DNA from: an uncultured Nitrosomonadales bacterium
Lineage (GTDB): Bacteria; Pseudomonadota; Gammaproteobacteria; Burkholderiales; Gallionellaceae
Length of the DNA stretch: 64,000 nt
Assembly: GCA_903915035.1 (NCBI GenBank)
Contig: CAIWRI010000102.1
Location: forward strand, 1 to 64,000
Direction: 5' to 3'
Every line of letters begins with the position of its first letter. Position 1 is the first letter of the stretch. Shown here piece after piece: positions 17,825-26,159 of this stretch. The position numbers were made by a program, and so were the translations under genes. The notes below the pieces were generated by a model. That model searched no databases. It was given only the letters and a program-made list of their open reading frames with translations, and was not told where the DNA came from.

Positions 17825-17845
17825 GAGACGGCGTGCTGTCGTCTC
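17825..17845 (+). promoter_or_regulatory. Intercistronic hairpin between phaC and phaB
   Basis: GAGACG (17825-17830) pairs with CGTCTC (17840-17845). There is no T-run. It probably affects mRNA processing or partial termination between synthase and reductase. A short stem such as this can occur by chance. Confidence 0.4.
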
Positions 17846-17882
17846 AACCAAATTAAAAAATGTTCACTAAGGGAATAACATC

Positions 17883-18626
17883 ATGACTAAACGCATTGCA
17901 TTAGTAACCGGCGGCACAGGTGGTTTGGGTAGCGCGATCTGTCGTCAACTGGCAGCAGATGGTTTTACCGTTGTTGCGAATTACATCAGTCAGGAAGAGG
18001 TCAGAGCCCAGGCTTGGCTGGTCGCTGAACGCGCAGCCGGACTTGACGTGCATATCGCGATGGCGGATGTATCGAATTTTGAATCCTGTACCGCGATGAT
18101 CGCCAAGATCAAGTCGGAACTCGGTGCCATCAGCGTTGTGGTGAACAATGCCGGGATCACCAAGGATGGCATGTTCAGGAAGATGCCGCTGGAAAACTGG
18201 ATGGATGTGCTGAACATCAATCTGAACAGCGTATTCAACGTCAGCCGTCCTGTTATTGAAGACATGCTGGCGGCGGGCTGGGGTCGTATTATCAATATGT
18301 CTTCGGTTAATGGTCAAAAGGGTCAGTTCGGACAGACCAACTACTCCGCGGCCAAAGCCGGCATGCACGGTTTTACCAAGGCACTGGCTCAGGAAACGGC
18401 TGCCAAGGGCGTCACTGTCAACACCATTTCACCGGGTTATGTTGGCACTGAAATGGTCATGGCCATCAAACAGGAAGTGCGCGATTCGATTATCGCCACC
18501 ATTCCGGTCGGTCGTCTGGGCAAGCCGGAAGAAATCGCCAAGCTGGTGTCCTACTTAGCGTCTGATGATGCCGCGTTCATCACCGGTGCTAACATCGCCA
18601 TCAACGGCGGTTTACACATGTGCTAA
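17883..18626 (+). CDS. phaB: Acetoacetyl-CoA reductase, copy 1
   Basis: NADPH-dependent short-chain dehydrogenase making (R)-3-hydroxybutyryl-CoA for PHA synthesis. TGGTGGLG is the nucleotide-binding motif, NNAGIT the structural motif, and the catalytic residues are Ser in MSSVNGQKGQFGQ and Tyr/Lys in YSAAKAG. GQKGQFGQTNYSAAKAGMHGFTK is the hallmark of PhaB. 247 residues. The ribosome binding site AAGGGAATAACATC stands before the ATG. It is the last gene of the plus-strand operon before a terminator. Confidence 0.95.
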   Translation: MTKRIALVTGGTGGLGSAICRQLAADGFTVVANYISQEEVRAQAWLVAERAAGLDVHIAMADVSNFESCTAMIAKIKSELGAISVVVNNAGITKDGMFRKMPLENWMDVLNINLNSVFNVSRPVIEDMLAAGWGRIINMSSVNGQKGQFGQTNYSAAKAGMHGFTKALAQETAAKGVTVNTISPGYVGTEMVMAIKQEVRDSIIATIPVGRLGKPEEIAKLVSYLASDDAAFITGANIAINGGLHMC

Positions 18627-18639
18627 GCACTGCCTCATA

Positions 18640-18670
18640 AAAAAAGCCCCGTCTGGTACGGGGCTTTTTT
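18640..18670. terminator. Bidirectional Rho-independent terminator between phaB and phaA
   Basis: The arms 18640-18652 (AAAAAAGCCCCGT) and 18658-18670 are perfect complements around a CTGGT loop. The A-run on one side and T-run on the other make it a terminator in both directions, serving phaB (+) and phaA (-). Confidence 0.92.
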
Positions 18671-18690
18671 ACTACCAGCTTGAAACGCGT

Positions 18691-19866
18691 TTATCGTTCA
18701 ATAGCCAGCGCAACGCCCATTCCGCCACCGATACATAACGATGCCAGACCCTTTTTCGCATCGCGACGTACCATTTCATGCACCAGTGTAACCAGTACAC
18801 GCGCACCACTCGCACCAATCGGATGACCGATGGCAATAGCCCCGCCATTGACGTTGATTTTTGTGGTATCCCAGCCCAAATCACGGTTAACAGCGATTGC
18901 CTGAGCTGCGAAAGCCTCATTGATTTCCATCAGATCCAGATCGTCGATGCTCCAGTCGGCTTTTTCCAGGCAGCGACGGCTGGCTGAAATCGGACCTAAA
19001 CCCATGACACTAGGATCAATGCCGGTCGCAGCGTAAGCCTTGATGGTCGCCAATGGGGTCAAACCAAGTTCTTTTGCCTTGCTGCCTGACATCAGCATTA
19101 CCATTGCTGCGCCATCGTTGATGCCGGATGCGTTGCCGGCTGTGACGGAACCTGCCTTATCGAAGGCCGGACGCAAACCGGCCATCATTTCAAGCGTGGT
19201 GCCGTGACGAGGATATTCATCAGCTGAGACGACTGTATCGCCCTTTTTGCCTTTAATGGTATGAGGCGCGATTTCATCGACAAACTTACCCGCTTTTTGC
19301 GCCGCTTCTGCCTTGTTCTGAGAAGCACAGGCAAACTCATCCTGGTCTGCGCGTGTGATGCCGTACTGCTTCGCAACATTTTCAGCTGTCACGCCCATGT
19401 GGTAGTCATTGTAGACATCCCACAAACCATCCGCGATCATCGTATCAGTCAGTTTGCCATCGCCCATACGCATACCATTGCGTGAACCCAGCAATACGTG
19501 AGGTGACATGCTCATGCTCTCCTGCCCGCCTGCGATGACGACTTCAGCATCGCCACTTTTAATTGCCTGTGCGCCCAGCATGATCGCTTTGAGGCTTGAA
19601 CCGCAAACCATGTTTATCGTGATGGCAGGTACATCATGCGGTAATCCCGCTTTGATGACCGACTGGCGAGCCGGATTTTGTCCTGAACCGGCAGTCAAAA
19701 CCTGACCCAGTATGACTTCATTTACCTGATCGCCCTTGAGGCCGGTGCGTTCAAGCAGGCTGCGTATCACGGTCACACCCAGATCAACAGCAGAAACATT
19801 ACCAAATGCGCCGCCAAATTTTCCTACTGCGGTTCTTGCTGCTGCAACAATTACTACGCTTTCCAT
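18691..19866 (-). CDS. phaA: Acetyl-CoA acetyltransferase (beta-ketothiolase)
   Basis: Condenses two acetyl-CoA to acetoacetyl-CoA, the first PHA step. The nucleophile Cys lies in [10 protein letters not shown] near residue 89, the His in [12 protein letters not shown] and the second Cys in [16 protein letters not shown] place the start at 19866 ([17 protein letters not shown]), behind a GGGGGA box, giving 391 residues as in the family. An upstream in-frame ATG would add 15 residues not seen in thiolases. It is transcribed convergently to phaB. Confidence 0.96.
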   Translation of the reverse strand: MESVVIVAAARTAVGKFGGAFGNVSAVDLGVTVIRSLLERTGLKGDQVNEVILGQVLTAGSGQNPARQSVIKAGLPHDVPAITINMVCGSSLKAIMLGAQAIKSGDAEVVIAGGQESMSMSPHVLLGSRNGMRMGDGKLTDTMIADGLWDVYNDYHMGVTAENVAKQYGITRADQDEFACASQNKAEAAQKAGKFVDEIAPHTIKGKKGDTVVSADEYPRHGTTLEMMAGLRPAFDKAGSVTAGNASGINDGAAMVMLMSGSKAKELGLTPLATIKAYAATGIDPSVMGLGPISASRRCLEKADWSIDDLDLMEINEAFAAQAIAVNRDLGWDTTKINVNGGAIAIGHPIGASGARVLVTLVHEMVRRDAKKGLASLCIGGGMGVALAIER

Positions 19867-20118
19867 AATATTCCCCCTGGTTTTTGAATTAGATTGATAA
19901 AAAAATGACACTCATGTTACAGGTAGAAGTCTATCTCACTGCGACACGTAGTGCCTAATATAAGCCCCTTTTTTGATAAATATAAATTATCGGAGGGCAA
20001 TTTTAAATGCCAGGAACGATATCAATTGACAGCCTTCGGCCTTTCCTTGATGATAGAAACGGATTCGTTTAAATAACGCAGTTCGGGTGATCTAAAATTA
20101 TAATAAGAGGAGATAAGC

Positions 20119-20859
20119 ATGAGCAGAGTAGCGCTGGTAACAGGAGGTATGGGCGGCTTGGGTGAAGCGATTTGCATTAAGTTAGCCGGATTGGGTTACG
20201 AGGTGGTCACGACCTTCAGTCCCGGCAATTCCAGATCAGCACAGTGGCTGGCGGCGATGAAGGAAAACGGCCATGTATTCAGGGCGTATGCTTGTGATGT
20301 CTCCGATTACGATTCTTGCGCAGCCTGCGTCATGCAGATTACGCACGATATAGGACCGGTGGATGTGCTGGTGAACAATGCGGGCATCACGCGCGATATG
20401 ACCTTCAAGAAGATGACCAAAGCCGACTGGGATGCGGTGATTCATACTAATCTCGACTCCACCTTCAATATGACCAAGCAGGTGATGGACGGCATGACCG
20501 ATCGCGGTTGGGGGAGGGTAATCAATATTTCTTCGGTGAACGGACAAAAGGGGGCCTTCGGCCAGACCAACTATGCGGCAGCCAAAGCAGGTATGCACGG
20601 ATTTACCAAGGCATTGGCGCTGGAAGTTGCAAAAAAAGGAGTGACCGTCAATACCATTTCACCGGGTTATATCGGTACCAAGATGGTAATGGCAATTCCC
20701 CGGGAAGTGCTTGAAAGCAAAATTCTGCCGCAAATTCCCCAGGCGCGTCTGGGAAAACCTGATGAAATCGCAGGTCTGGTCGCTTATCTTACCTCCGATG
20801 AGGCTGCTTTTGTAACCGGTGCCAATATTTCTATCAATGGCGGCCAGCACATGTATTAA
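20119..20859 (+). CDS. phaB: Acetoacetyl-CoA reductase, copy 2
   Basis: A second PhaB, 246 residues, with the same motifs as the first: TGGMGGLG, NNAGITRDMTF, ISSVNGQKGAFGQ, YAAAKAG and the ending INGGQHMY. It differs widely from copy 1 outside these motifs, so the duplication is not recent. The ribosome binding site is AAGAGGAG. It is divergent from phaA and stands as a single gene, so it can be expressed apart from the synthase operon. A TTGACA at 20026-20031 could be its -35 box. Confidence 0.93.
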   Translation: MSRVALVTGGMGGLGEAICIKLAGLGYEVVTTFSPGNSRSAQWLAAMKENGHVFRAYACDVSDYDSCAACVMQITHDIGPVDVLVNNAGITRDMTFKKMTKADWDAVIHTNLDSTFNMTKQVMDGMTDRGWGRVINISSVNGQKGAFGQTNYAAAKAGMHGFTKALALEVAKKGVTVNTISPGYIGTKMVMAIPREVLESKILPQIPQARLGKPDEIAGLVAYLTSDEAAFVTGANISINGGQHMY

Positions 20860-20895
20860 GTTGTTCACGGTTTGAATAAGGCATAAGGTTATAAC

Positions 20896-20923
20896 ACCCC
20901 GGTTGATCATTAAACCGGGGTTT
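20896..20923 (+). terminator. Terminator-like hairpin after phaB copy 2
   Basis: ACCCCGGTT (20896-20904) and AACCGGGGT (20913-20921) form a 9-bp stem with an 8-base loop followed by TT. The T-run is short, so strength is uncertain. Confidence 0.6.
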
Positions 20924-21528
20924 CAGTTCATTGCTGTTTTCGCAATAGTATGCTTTGAAATGAAGTTTGCTGCTGTTGTTCAAAATATATTTATTTGTCT
21001 GAATAATTCCATCAACAGCCCGGTTTTTAATATCAACAGTTGCATCTGGCCGTGTTTTTTCTGTATCGGAACAACGGCTATTTTTGCTTAAGGAGCTAGG
21101 AGCAACGCTGGCTAAGGTCAGACTAATGCTGCTCCGGTGTTATCTCGGTGCAAATAAGGTTACCCGTCATGTTTTTTTGCTGCCTCACAGAGGTTGGTGA
21201 TGCCACGGCGAAGTTTTGGATGCCATGGACAAGCTGGCGTTACCTCGGGGAAGTTTGTGTCGTTGTGGTGGTTTGCCGCTGCCTATTATACGGATAATTG
21301 CACTCACAGGATCGAGTCGATTTTGGTTGAATGACGGTTTTTATTTTTCGGGTTTTTAACCAGCCCCTCAACTGTGTCATCAGTTTTATCCGCACAAACA
21401 GTCGTCATCGACGGCATGATCGTATCCATGGTTTTACTGAATTGGCCGCTTGATTTTTACCTGTTCACTTGTTTTTCAATCAAGAAGATTGCAGCGTATC
21501 TTGTCAGTTAAGCGGATAAACACGCTGA
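20924..21528. other. Gene-free gap with a second 20-bp periodic array
   Basis: About 600 bp with no convincing gene. The short frame at 20903-21091 lacks a credible start or composition. The middle holds six 20-bp units (see the repeat entry). The rest shows nothing I can name. The gap separates the PHA locus from the exopolysaccharide locus. Confidence 0.6.
21141..21260. repeat. Six degenerate 20-bp tandem units
   Basis: Six consecutive units of exactly 20 bp without indels, consensus near TRCCTCGGNGAAGTTTGNGT. The clearest are 21201-21220, 21221-21240 and 21241-21260. The core TGCC-TC-GG-GAA resembles TGCTTCTGGCGAA of the array at 1-405. The units are much more diverged than in that array, so this may be an older array of the same family. 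No protein is encoded. Confidence 0.55.
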
Positions 21529-23340
21529 TCAGTGGTGTTGGATGAACCACTGCTCCAACATCATTAGCACCCAGATCATGGTGCCATAATAGCCGGAATG
21601 CGTATCGCCATGCAGCCGAATCAATTCATCGATGAATTCCGGACGAATGATATTACGGCTTTTCAGGGAAGACAGGCTATCCTGTGACAGTTGCTGCAAT
21701 GCCTTGTCCGTTTTCAGCCATTCTCCGAAAGGCAGGCCGAAGCCGTGCTTGCTTTTGCTCAAAATTTTATCAGGCAAATAGCCGCGCAGTGCTTCTTTGA
21801 AAAAGTAACGCAAACGGGTGCCCTTCAGTTTTAGTTCAGGGTCAAGTCGTGCAGAAAATGTCACTACGCCGTCGGCCAGCATCGGGAACGCGACATCAAT
21901 TCCTGCGAGTTGGCAGGATTTGATTACTTTTGGCAGATCATTGTCGGCCAGTGTGAACTTCAGATCGAGAGCCAGCATGCGGTTGATCTGAGTTTGAGCA
22001 TCTGCGTCGTGGTATGTTTGTCCTAGTAGTTGAAGCGGATTGCCGGTATCAATTTGGCTTAAAAACTCTGCTGTAAAAATATTGGTGGGCCCCAGTCGGT
22101 CCAGCAGGTTGTAGCTTTCAAGTCGTCCTGGCAGGGGGATAGACGCCTGTTCGATATAGCTCTGTAATTTTCTGAAAGGGGGGATGTTTTTGCTGCCGGG
22201 TAAGCCGAAAGCCAGGGGTTCAATGAGATGCCTGCGCAACGGCGCGGGTATGGATTCATAAAGCGAGAATACTTTCTGCTTGGCATAGCGTGCGTTACCG
22301 CCGAATAATTCATCGCCGCCATCGCCGCCTAGCAAACGTTCTATACCGTCTTCACGCGCCAGTTTCGCGCAGTAATAAGTTGGCACAGCGGAGGCATTGC
22401 CGAAGGGCTGATCATAAATGGAGGCGATTTCGGGGATAGCTTTCGCAACATCAGTCGGTGTGACATAGTATTCATGATGCTGTGTGCCGAAATAGGCGGA
22501 TGCGAGGCGCGCATACGCCATTTCATCGTAACCCTCTGCCGCAAAACCGATGGAATAAGTTGCTGCAGCTTCTCCTGTTGCCTCGCTGAGCATGCCAGCA
22601 AGCGTGGAGCTGTCGGTGCCGCCACTTAAAAAAGTGCCGGTTTTAGCTCCTTGTGCGGCATCTGCAACAGATTTTCGTAAAACGCTGAGAAATTCAGTTT
22701 TGAGTACGTCGAAAGGTGCTTTTTCGGATTCTGAATAATGCATTTTCCAATAGGACTTGACTTCTATCTGTCCTTTTTTGAAGCACAGATATTGTCCCGG
22801 AAGCAGGTGAAATTGACCAAGATAAATTGACTCCGGGCCGGGTATCATGTGAAAAAAGACGTAATCGTAGATGGCTTGCCGGTTTAGTTCAGGCTTGATG
22901 CAAGGATGTTTGCTGATCGCATGCAGTGTTGAGCCGAACACCAGACTTTCTTCCGATACGCTGTAGATCATCGGGGAAATACCGCTGCGATCTGTGGCCA
23001 GGTATGCCGAGTCATCGCGCCCGTCCAGGATGGCTATTGAAAATGCACCAAAGACTGATTCGAAAATGGCCTTTCCCTGTTCCAGATAACCAGAAGCTAA
23101 GGCATGTGCTGCACCTTCAGCTATTGCAAGCTTATTTAACTGCGGATCCTTAAATTGCGGTTTGCCCGAAATCGCGGTAAGTACATTCCGTATTGAAGCG
23201 ACAGTCCCGTTCTTGCCGGTTGCAAGTGCGCCATTGTTTCCGTTTACTGTCTGAGCTCCATGCTTTCCGGCCATTGCCGTAATGATATTTTCAGAGTCAG
23301 CCAGCTTGCCTGACCAGCCACAGATTTCGCTCATACGCAA
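21529..23340 (-). CDS. Asparagine-synthetase-like amidotransferase with degenerate glutaminase domain
   Basis: 603 residues. The synthetase half is well kept: FLSGGTDSS near 238-246 (PP-loop for ATP), YDQPFGNASAVPTYY, and LGGDGGDELFGG. The N-terminal half has the fold remnants ICGWSG and DRSGISPM. However, the cysteine is at residue 7 instead of 2, and the NGEIYN and RHRRLS-type motifs for glutamine binding are absent. The glutaminase is therefore probably inactive, or cleavage would be needed to expose the Cys. It is the third gene of an operon after a deacetylase and a PLP decarboxylase. The likely role is amide or amino transfer onto a sugar or peptide in polysaccharide synthesis; the substrate is unknown. 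Confidence 0.82.
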   Translation of the reverse strand: MRMSEICGWSGKLADSENIITAMAGKHGAQTVNGNNGALATGKNGTVASIRNVLTAISGKPQFKDPQLNKLAIAEGAAHALASGYLEQGKAIFESVFGAFSIAILDGRDDSAYLATDRSGISPMIYSVSEESLVFGSTLHAISKHPCIKPELNRQAIYDYVFFHMIPGPESIYLGQFHLLPGQYLCFKKGQIEVKSYWKMHYSESEKAPFDVLKTEFLSVLRKSVADAAQGAKTGTFLSGGTDSSTLAGMLSEATGEAAATYSIGFAAEGYDEMAYARLASAYFGTQHHEYYVTPTDVAKAIPEIASIYDQPFGNASAVPTYYCAKLAREDGIERLLGGDGGDELFGGNARYAKQKVFSLYESIPAPLRRHLIEPLAFGLPGSKNIPPFRKLQSYIEQASIPLPGRLESYNLLDRLGPTNIFTAEFLSQIDTGNPLQLLGQTYHDADAQTQINRMLALDLKFTLADNDLPKVIKSCQLAGIDVAFPMLADGVVTFSARLDPELKLKGTRLRYFFKEALRGYLPDKILSKSKHGFGLPFGEWLKTDKALQQLSQDSLSSLKSRNIIRPEFIDELIRLHGDTHSGYYGTMIWVLMMLEQWFIQHH

Positions 23341-23367
23341 AATTCCTTTTCGGGGTAGGATAGGGTG

Positions 23368-24603
23368 TCATACCAGCACCTCAAGTGCATTTGGATGACT
23401 TAAAAAAGCACCGGGACTGGCAGTCAGGCCATAGGCTCCTGACTGAAATACCACGACCAGATCCCCGATATCGGCAACCGGCATTTCCATTTTGTCGGCC
23501 AGTATATCGAGCGGCGTGCACAGCGAACCTACGATTGAGACGAACTCCCTGTTCGTTGCTTGCATTTTGTTGCCTATGGCGACCGGATAATTTTTTCGGA
23601 TCACTTGCCCGAAATTGCCTGATGCGGCCAGATGATGGTGTAGTCCGCCATCGGTGATAAGATAAACTTGTTCGCGCGAGATTTTTTTGTCAAGTACGCG
23701 GCAAACGTAAATGCCGGCTTCACCGACCAGATAGCGACCTAATTCGATGACCAGTTGAGCGTCAGGCAGAAATTGTCTCGCTCTGGGCAGAAGTTGCGCA
23801 AGATTTTTGCCGATTGCTGAAACATCTAAAGGCTGTTCGCCTGGGAAATAGGGTATGCCGAAGCCGCCACCGATATTAAGCAGTTTGACTGGCCCCGGCG
23901 CATCGCGGGAAAGCCGGATGGCCAGATCAATCGTCTTTTCCTGAGCTTCCATGATGGACTCAGCCTTCAGGTTCTGCGAGCCGCCGAAAATGTGAAAACC
24001 CATGAAGTCGAGATTAAGCTTACCCATTTGTTTGAGCATTTCAGGAACCCGTTCTGCATCAACCCCGAACTGTTTGGCCCCCCCGCCCATTTTCATGCCT
24101 GAGGATTTAAGTTCGAAATCAGGATTAACGCGAATGGCAACTTTAGGCCGGTAACCTAGCGATAGACCGATTCGATTCGCGCTGGTCATTTCACGTTCGG
24201 ATTCGAGATTAATTACGATACCCGCAGCAATAGCGCAGGCAAGCTCGTTTTCAGTTTTTCCGGGGCCGGCGAAGCTGATGTTTCCAGTTGCAGTCACCGT
24301 GTCCAGCGCAACTTGCATTTCACCGCCGGAGGCAATATCCAGGCCATCTACCAATGAAGCCATATGCTGCACGACGGCCGGCATCGGATTGGCTTTCATT
24401 GCATAGTGCAGATGGACTTCCGGGGGCAGATTTTCACGCAGAAAGCGGACCTTTTCAGTTAATAAATGACGGTCATACGCGTAAAACGGTGTTCTCCCGA
24501 CGCGCTGTGCCAGACGCGTCAGCGGCAGTCCGCCGATCTGCATGCAGTTTCCCGCAATAGGGAATGTGGTGAGCGGGTAATGAACGGGTTTTATTGTTGT
24601 CAT
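23368..24603 (-). CDS. PLP-dependent decarboxylase, exosortase A system-associated
   Basis: Fold-type III PLP enzyme of the diaminopimelate/ornithine decarboxylase kind. HYAMKANPM contains the PLP lysine, IGGGFGIPYFPGE binds the phosphate, and GSLCTPLD contains the active-site cysteine. 411 residues. It matches the group known from exosortase A loci (TIGR03099-like, by memory of the family). It lies 27 bp before the asparagine-synthetase-like gene, and its own start is 45 bp after the deacetylase. In such loci the decarboxylase is thought to make an amine used in the extracellular polymer; the substrate is unproven. Confidence 0.88.
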   Translation of the reverse strand: MTTIKPVHYPLTTFPIAGNCMQIGGLPLTRLAQRVGRTPFYAYDRHLLTEKVRFLRENLPPEVHLHYAMKANPMPAVVQHMASLVDGLDIASGGEMQVALDTVTATGNISFAGPGKTENELACAIAAGIVINLESEREMTSANRIGLSLGYRPKVAIRVNPDFELKSSGMKMGGGAKQFGVDAERVPEMLKQMGKLNLDFMGFHIFGGSQNLKAESIMEAQEKTIDLAIRLSRDAPGPVKLLNIGGGFGIPYFPGEQPLDVSAIGKNLAQLLPRARQFLPDAQLVIELGRYLVGEAGIYVCRVLDKKISREQVYLITDGGLHHHLAASGNFGQVIRKNYPVAIGNKMQATNREFVSIVGSLCTPLDILADKMEMPVADIGDLVVVFQSGAYGLTASPGAFLSHPNALEVLV

Positions 24604-24648
24604 GGTTTCGCTTTATTCCGGAATCGTGGCAATGTATGACAGTCTATG

Positions 24649-25656
24649 TTAACGCCGGGAATCAATCAAGACTGTGACGGGGTTGGTTCTGGAAAGATTG
24701 CCGAGCATGCGCAGTGCAAAGCGTGTGATCGAGACATCCCAGGGTGTGAAACGAGGCAGTTGGAACAGATCGCCTCCCTGTGTTGCAACTCCCCATGAGG
24801 TGCTAACTGCAGCATCGAAACCTAATTCTTTTACTATCTTCACATGAGCTGCATGATAGTCGGTTTGCGGCTGTCCATTGGGATAGGCAAAGGTTCTGAT
24901 CTGTTTTCCTGTCAAGCTTTCAAGATATGCTTTGCCATTCATAATTTCATTTTTTGCGGTTTGCCGGTCGATGCTGGCCAGAATAGGGTGATATACCGTA
25001 TGGCCGCCGATCTCCATGCCGGAATCGCTCAATAGTCGTACTTGTTCGCTTCGCATCATCAAGTCTTTGGGCAACTCGACTGAGGTCAGATCACTGATCG
25101 CTTCGACCATATTTTTTCTTTTTTCTGGCGGCAGGTGTTTTAGTCTGGCAAGAATAATGTCTATCACCTCACGCCTTTGATTGATTGTATTCAGCGGGAA
25201 TTTTTCAAGTTCAAGCATAGTCAGTTCGATGCTGTTTCCCTGAGCCATTCTGATGCTTTCAATAATGCAGTCATTAAACATCATTCCACCGTCCAGATAC
25301 CCGGTCGCAATGAAAAATGTGGCCGGAATATGGTGTTTCTTCAGGATAGGCAGCGCAATCTCAACGTTGTCCGCATACCCGTCGTCGAAGGTGATGCAGG
25401 CAGCCCTTGCCGGAAGAGAGCCGGATTTCAGCCCCTCAACAGCTTCAGTTAAAGGGAGAATGTTAAAGATTCCAGCAAGCAGTTGCATTTGTGCATCGAA
25501 TCTTGCCGCATCCACTTCCGCTGGAAACAGTGGATCAGGCACGCTCAGTACCCGATGGTAGAGCAATATGGACAGGCGGGCATTTTTTCCTGCAGGAGAG
25601 AGGAGCGATCCGGTCACCCTCAGGGGAAATTCCGGGAAGATTTTTCTTTTTATCAT
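24649..25656 (-). CDS. Polysaccharide deacetylase family protein
   Basis: NodB-type domain: ILLYHRV, TFDDGYADN with the catalytic and metal Asp residues, HIPATFFIATGYLDGG, and GGHTVYHPIL with the metal His pair. The last barrel strand is RTFAYPNGQ. 335 residues, no signal peptide, so probably cytoplasmic or a periplasmic protein exported otherwise. This form is common in exosortase A loci (the XrtA-associated deacetylase group). It heads the three-gene minus operon; its promoter must lie in the gap to prsT. Confidence 0.88.
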   Translation of the reverse strand: MIKRKIFPEFPLRVTGSLLSPAGKNARLSILLYHRVLSVPDPLFPAEVDAARFDAQMQLLAGIFNILPLTEAVEGLKSGSLPARAACITFDDGYADNVEIALPILKKHHIPATFFIATGYLDGGMMFNDCIIESIRMAQGNSIELTMLELEKFPLNTINQRREVIDIILARLKHLPPEKRKNMVEAISDLTSVELPKDLMMRSEQVRLLSDSGMEIGGHTVYHPILASIDRQTAKNEIMNGKAYLESLTGKQIRTFAYPNGQPQTDYHAAHVKIVKELGFDAAVSTSWGVATQGGDLFQLPRFTPWDVSITRFALRMLGNLSRTNPVTVLIDSRR

Positions 25657-26159
25657 TATTTATTCCGTCGTCAGATTGGGAGAATGCATATCAGATTTTG
25701 TGTTGTATATACTTTGCATCATGATTTATGAGGCAGATTCAACTATACAAATGTTAACTAAAATTCAGCTGGGAAACTGCATTAAAAGCACAACTGCTTA
25801 AAAGTGCATTACATCGTTCAGATTTACCCTATAAAAAATCAGCATTCGCTGATAGTAATCCTGTGAAAATAACGGCACAATTACTGCTCAAAATGGTCTT
25901 TTCGCATTTCAGTATTAGCCATTTTTATCTTATTTTACTACGGTAAATAAACGTCATGTTAAACCGGAATAGGGCGATTATGTATCTCACATTTTTAAGA
26001 ATAACACGTTTTATTGAAAGTTATCGTTACTAGCGAAAGAGAATTTATTTTACAAAGAGACATGGTATTTAGCCGGTATGATGCTTTTACAGTGATAGTG
26101 TGCCGGGCGGGCAGCTGCATCGTTCGTGCATATTTTATTCAACTTAACAGGGGTATTTT
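25657..26159. other. Divergent promoter region between deacetylase operon and prsT
   Basis: About 500 bp, visibly AT-rich, with no credible gene (short frames extending from the deacetylase antisense strand are shadows). It must hold promoters for both directions. I found no sigma-54 motif of good quality and no clear inverted repeats. Confidence 0.55.

Noticed and set aside
17546-17851. Minus-strand frame with Ala/Thr/Gly repeats
   Set aside because: This is the antisense reading of the PhaC KPVEAA tail.
20903-21091. 62-residue frame after phaB copy 2
   Set aside because: It begins inside the terminator hairpin and has no recognisable features; hydrophobicity arises from AT-rich sequence.
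26104-26119. Sigma-54-like motif before prsT (GG-N10-GC)
   Set aside because: The GG and GC spacing fits but TGGCA is absent and other positions do not match, so chance is likely in this GC-rich patch.
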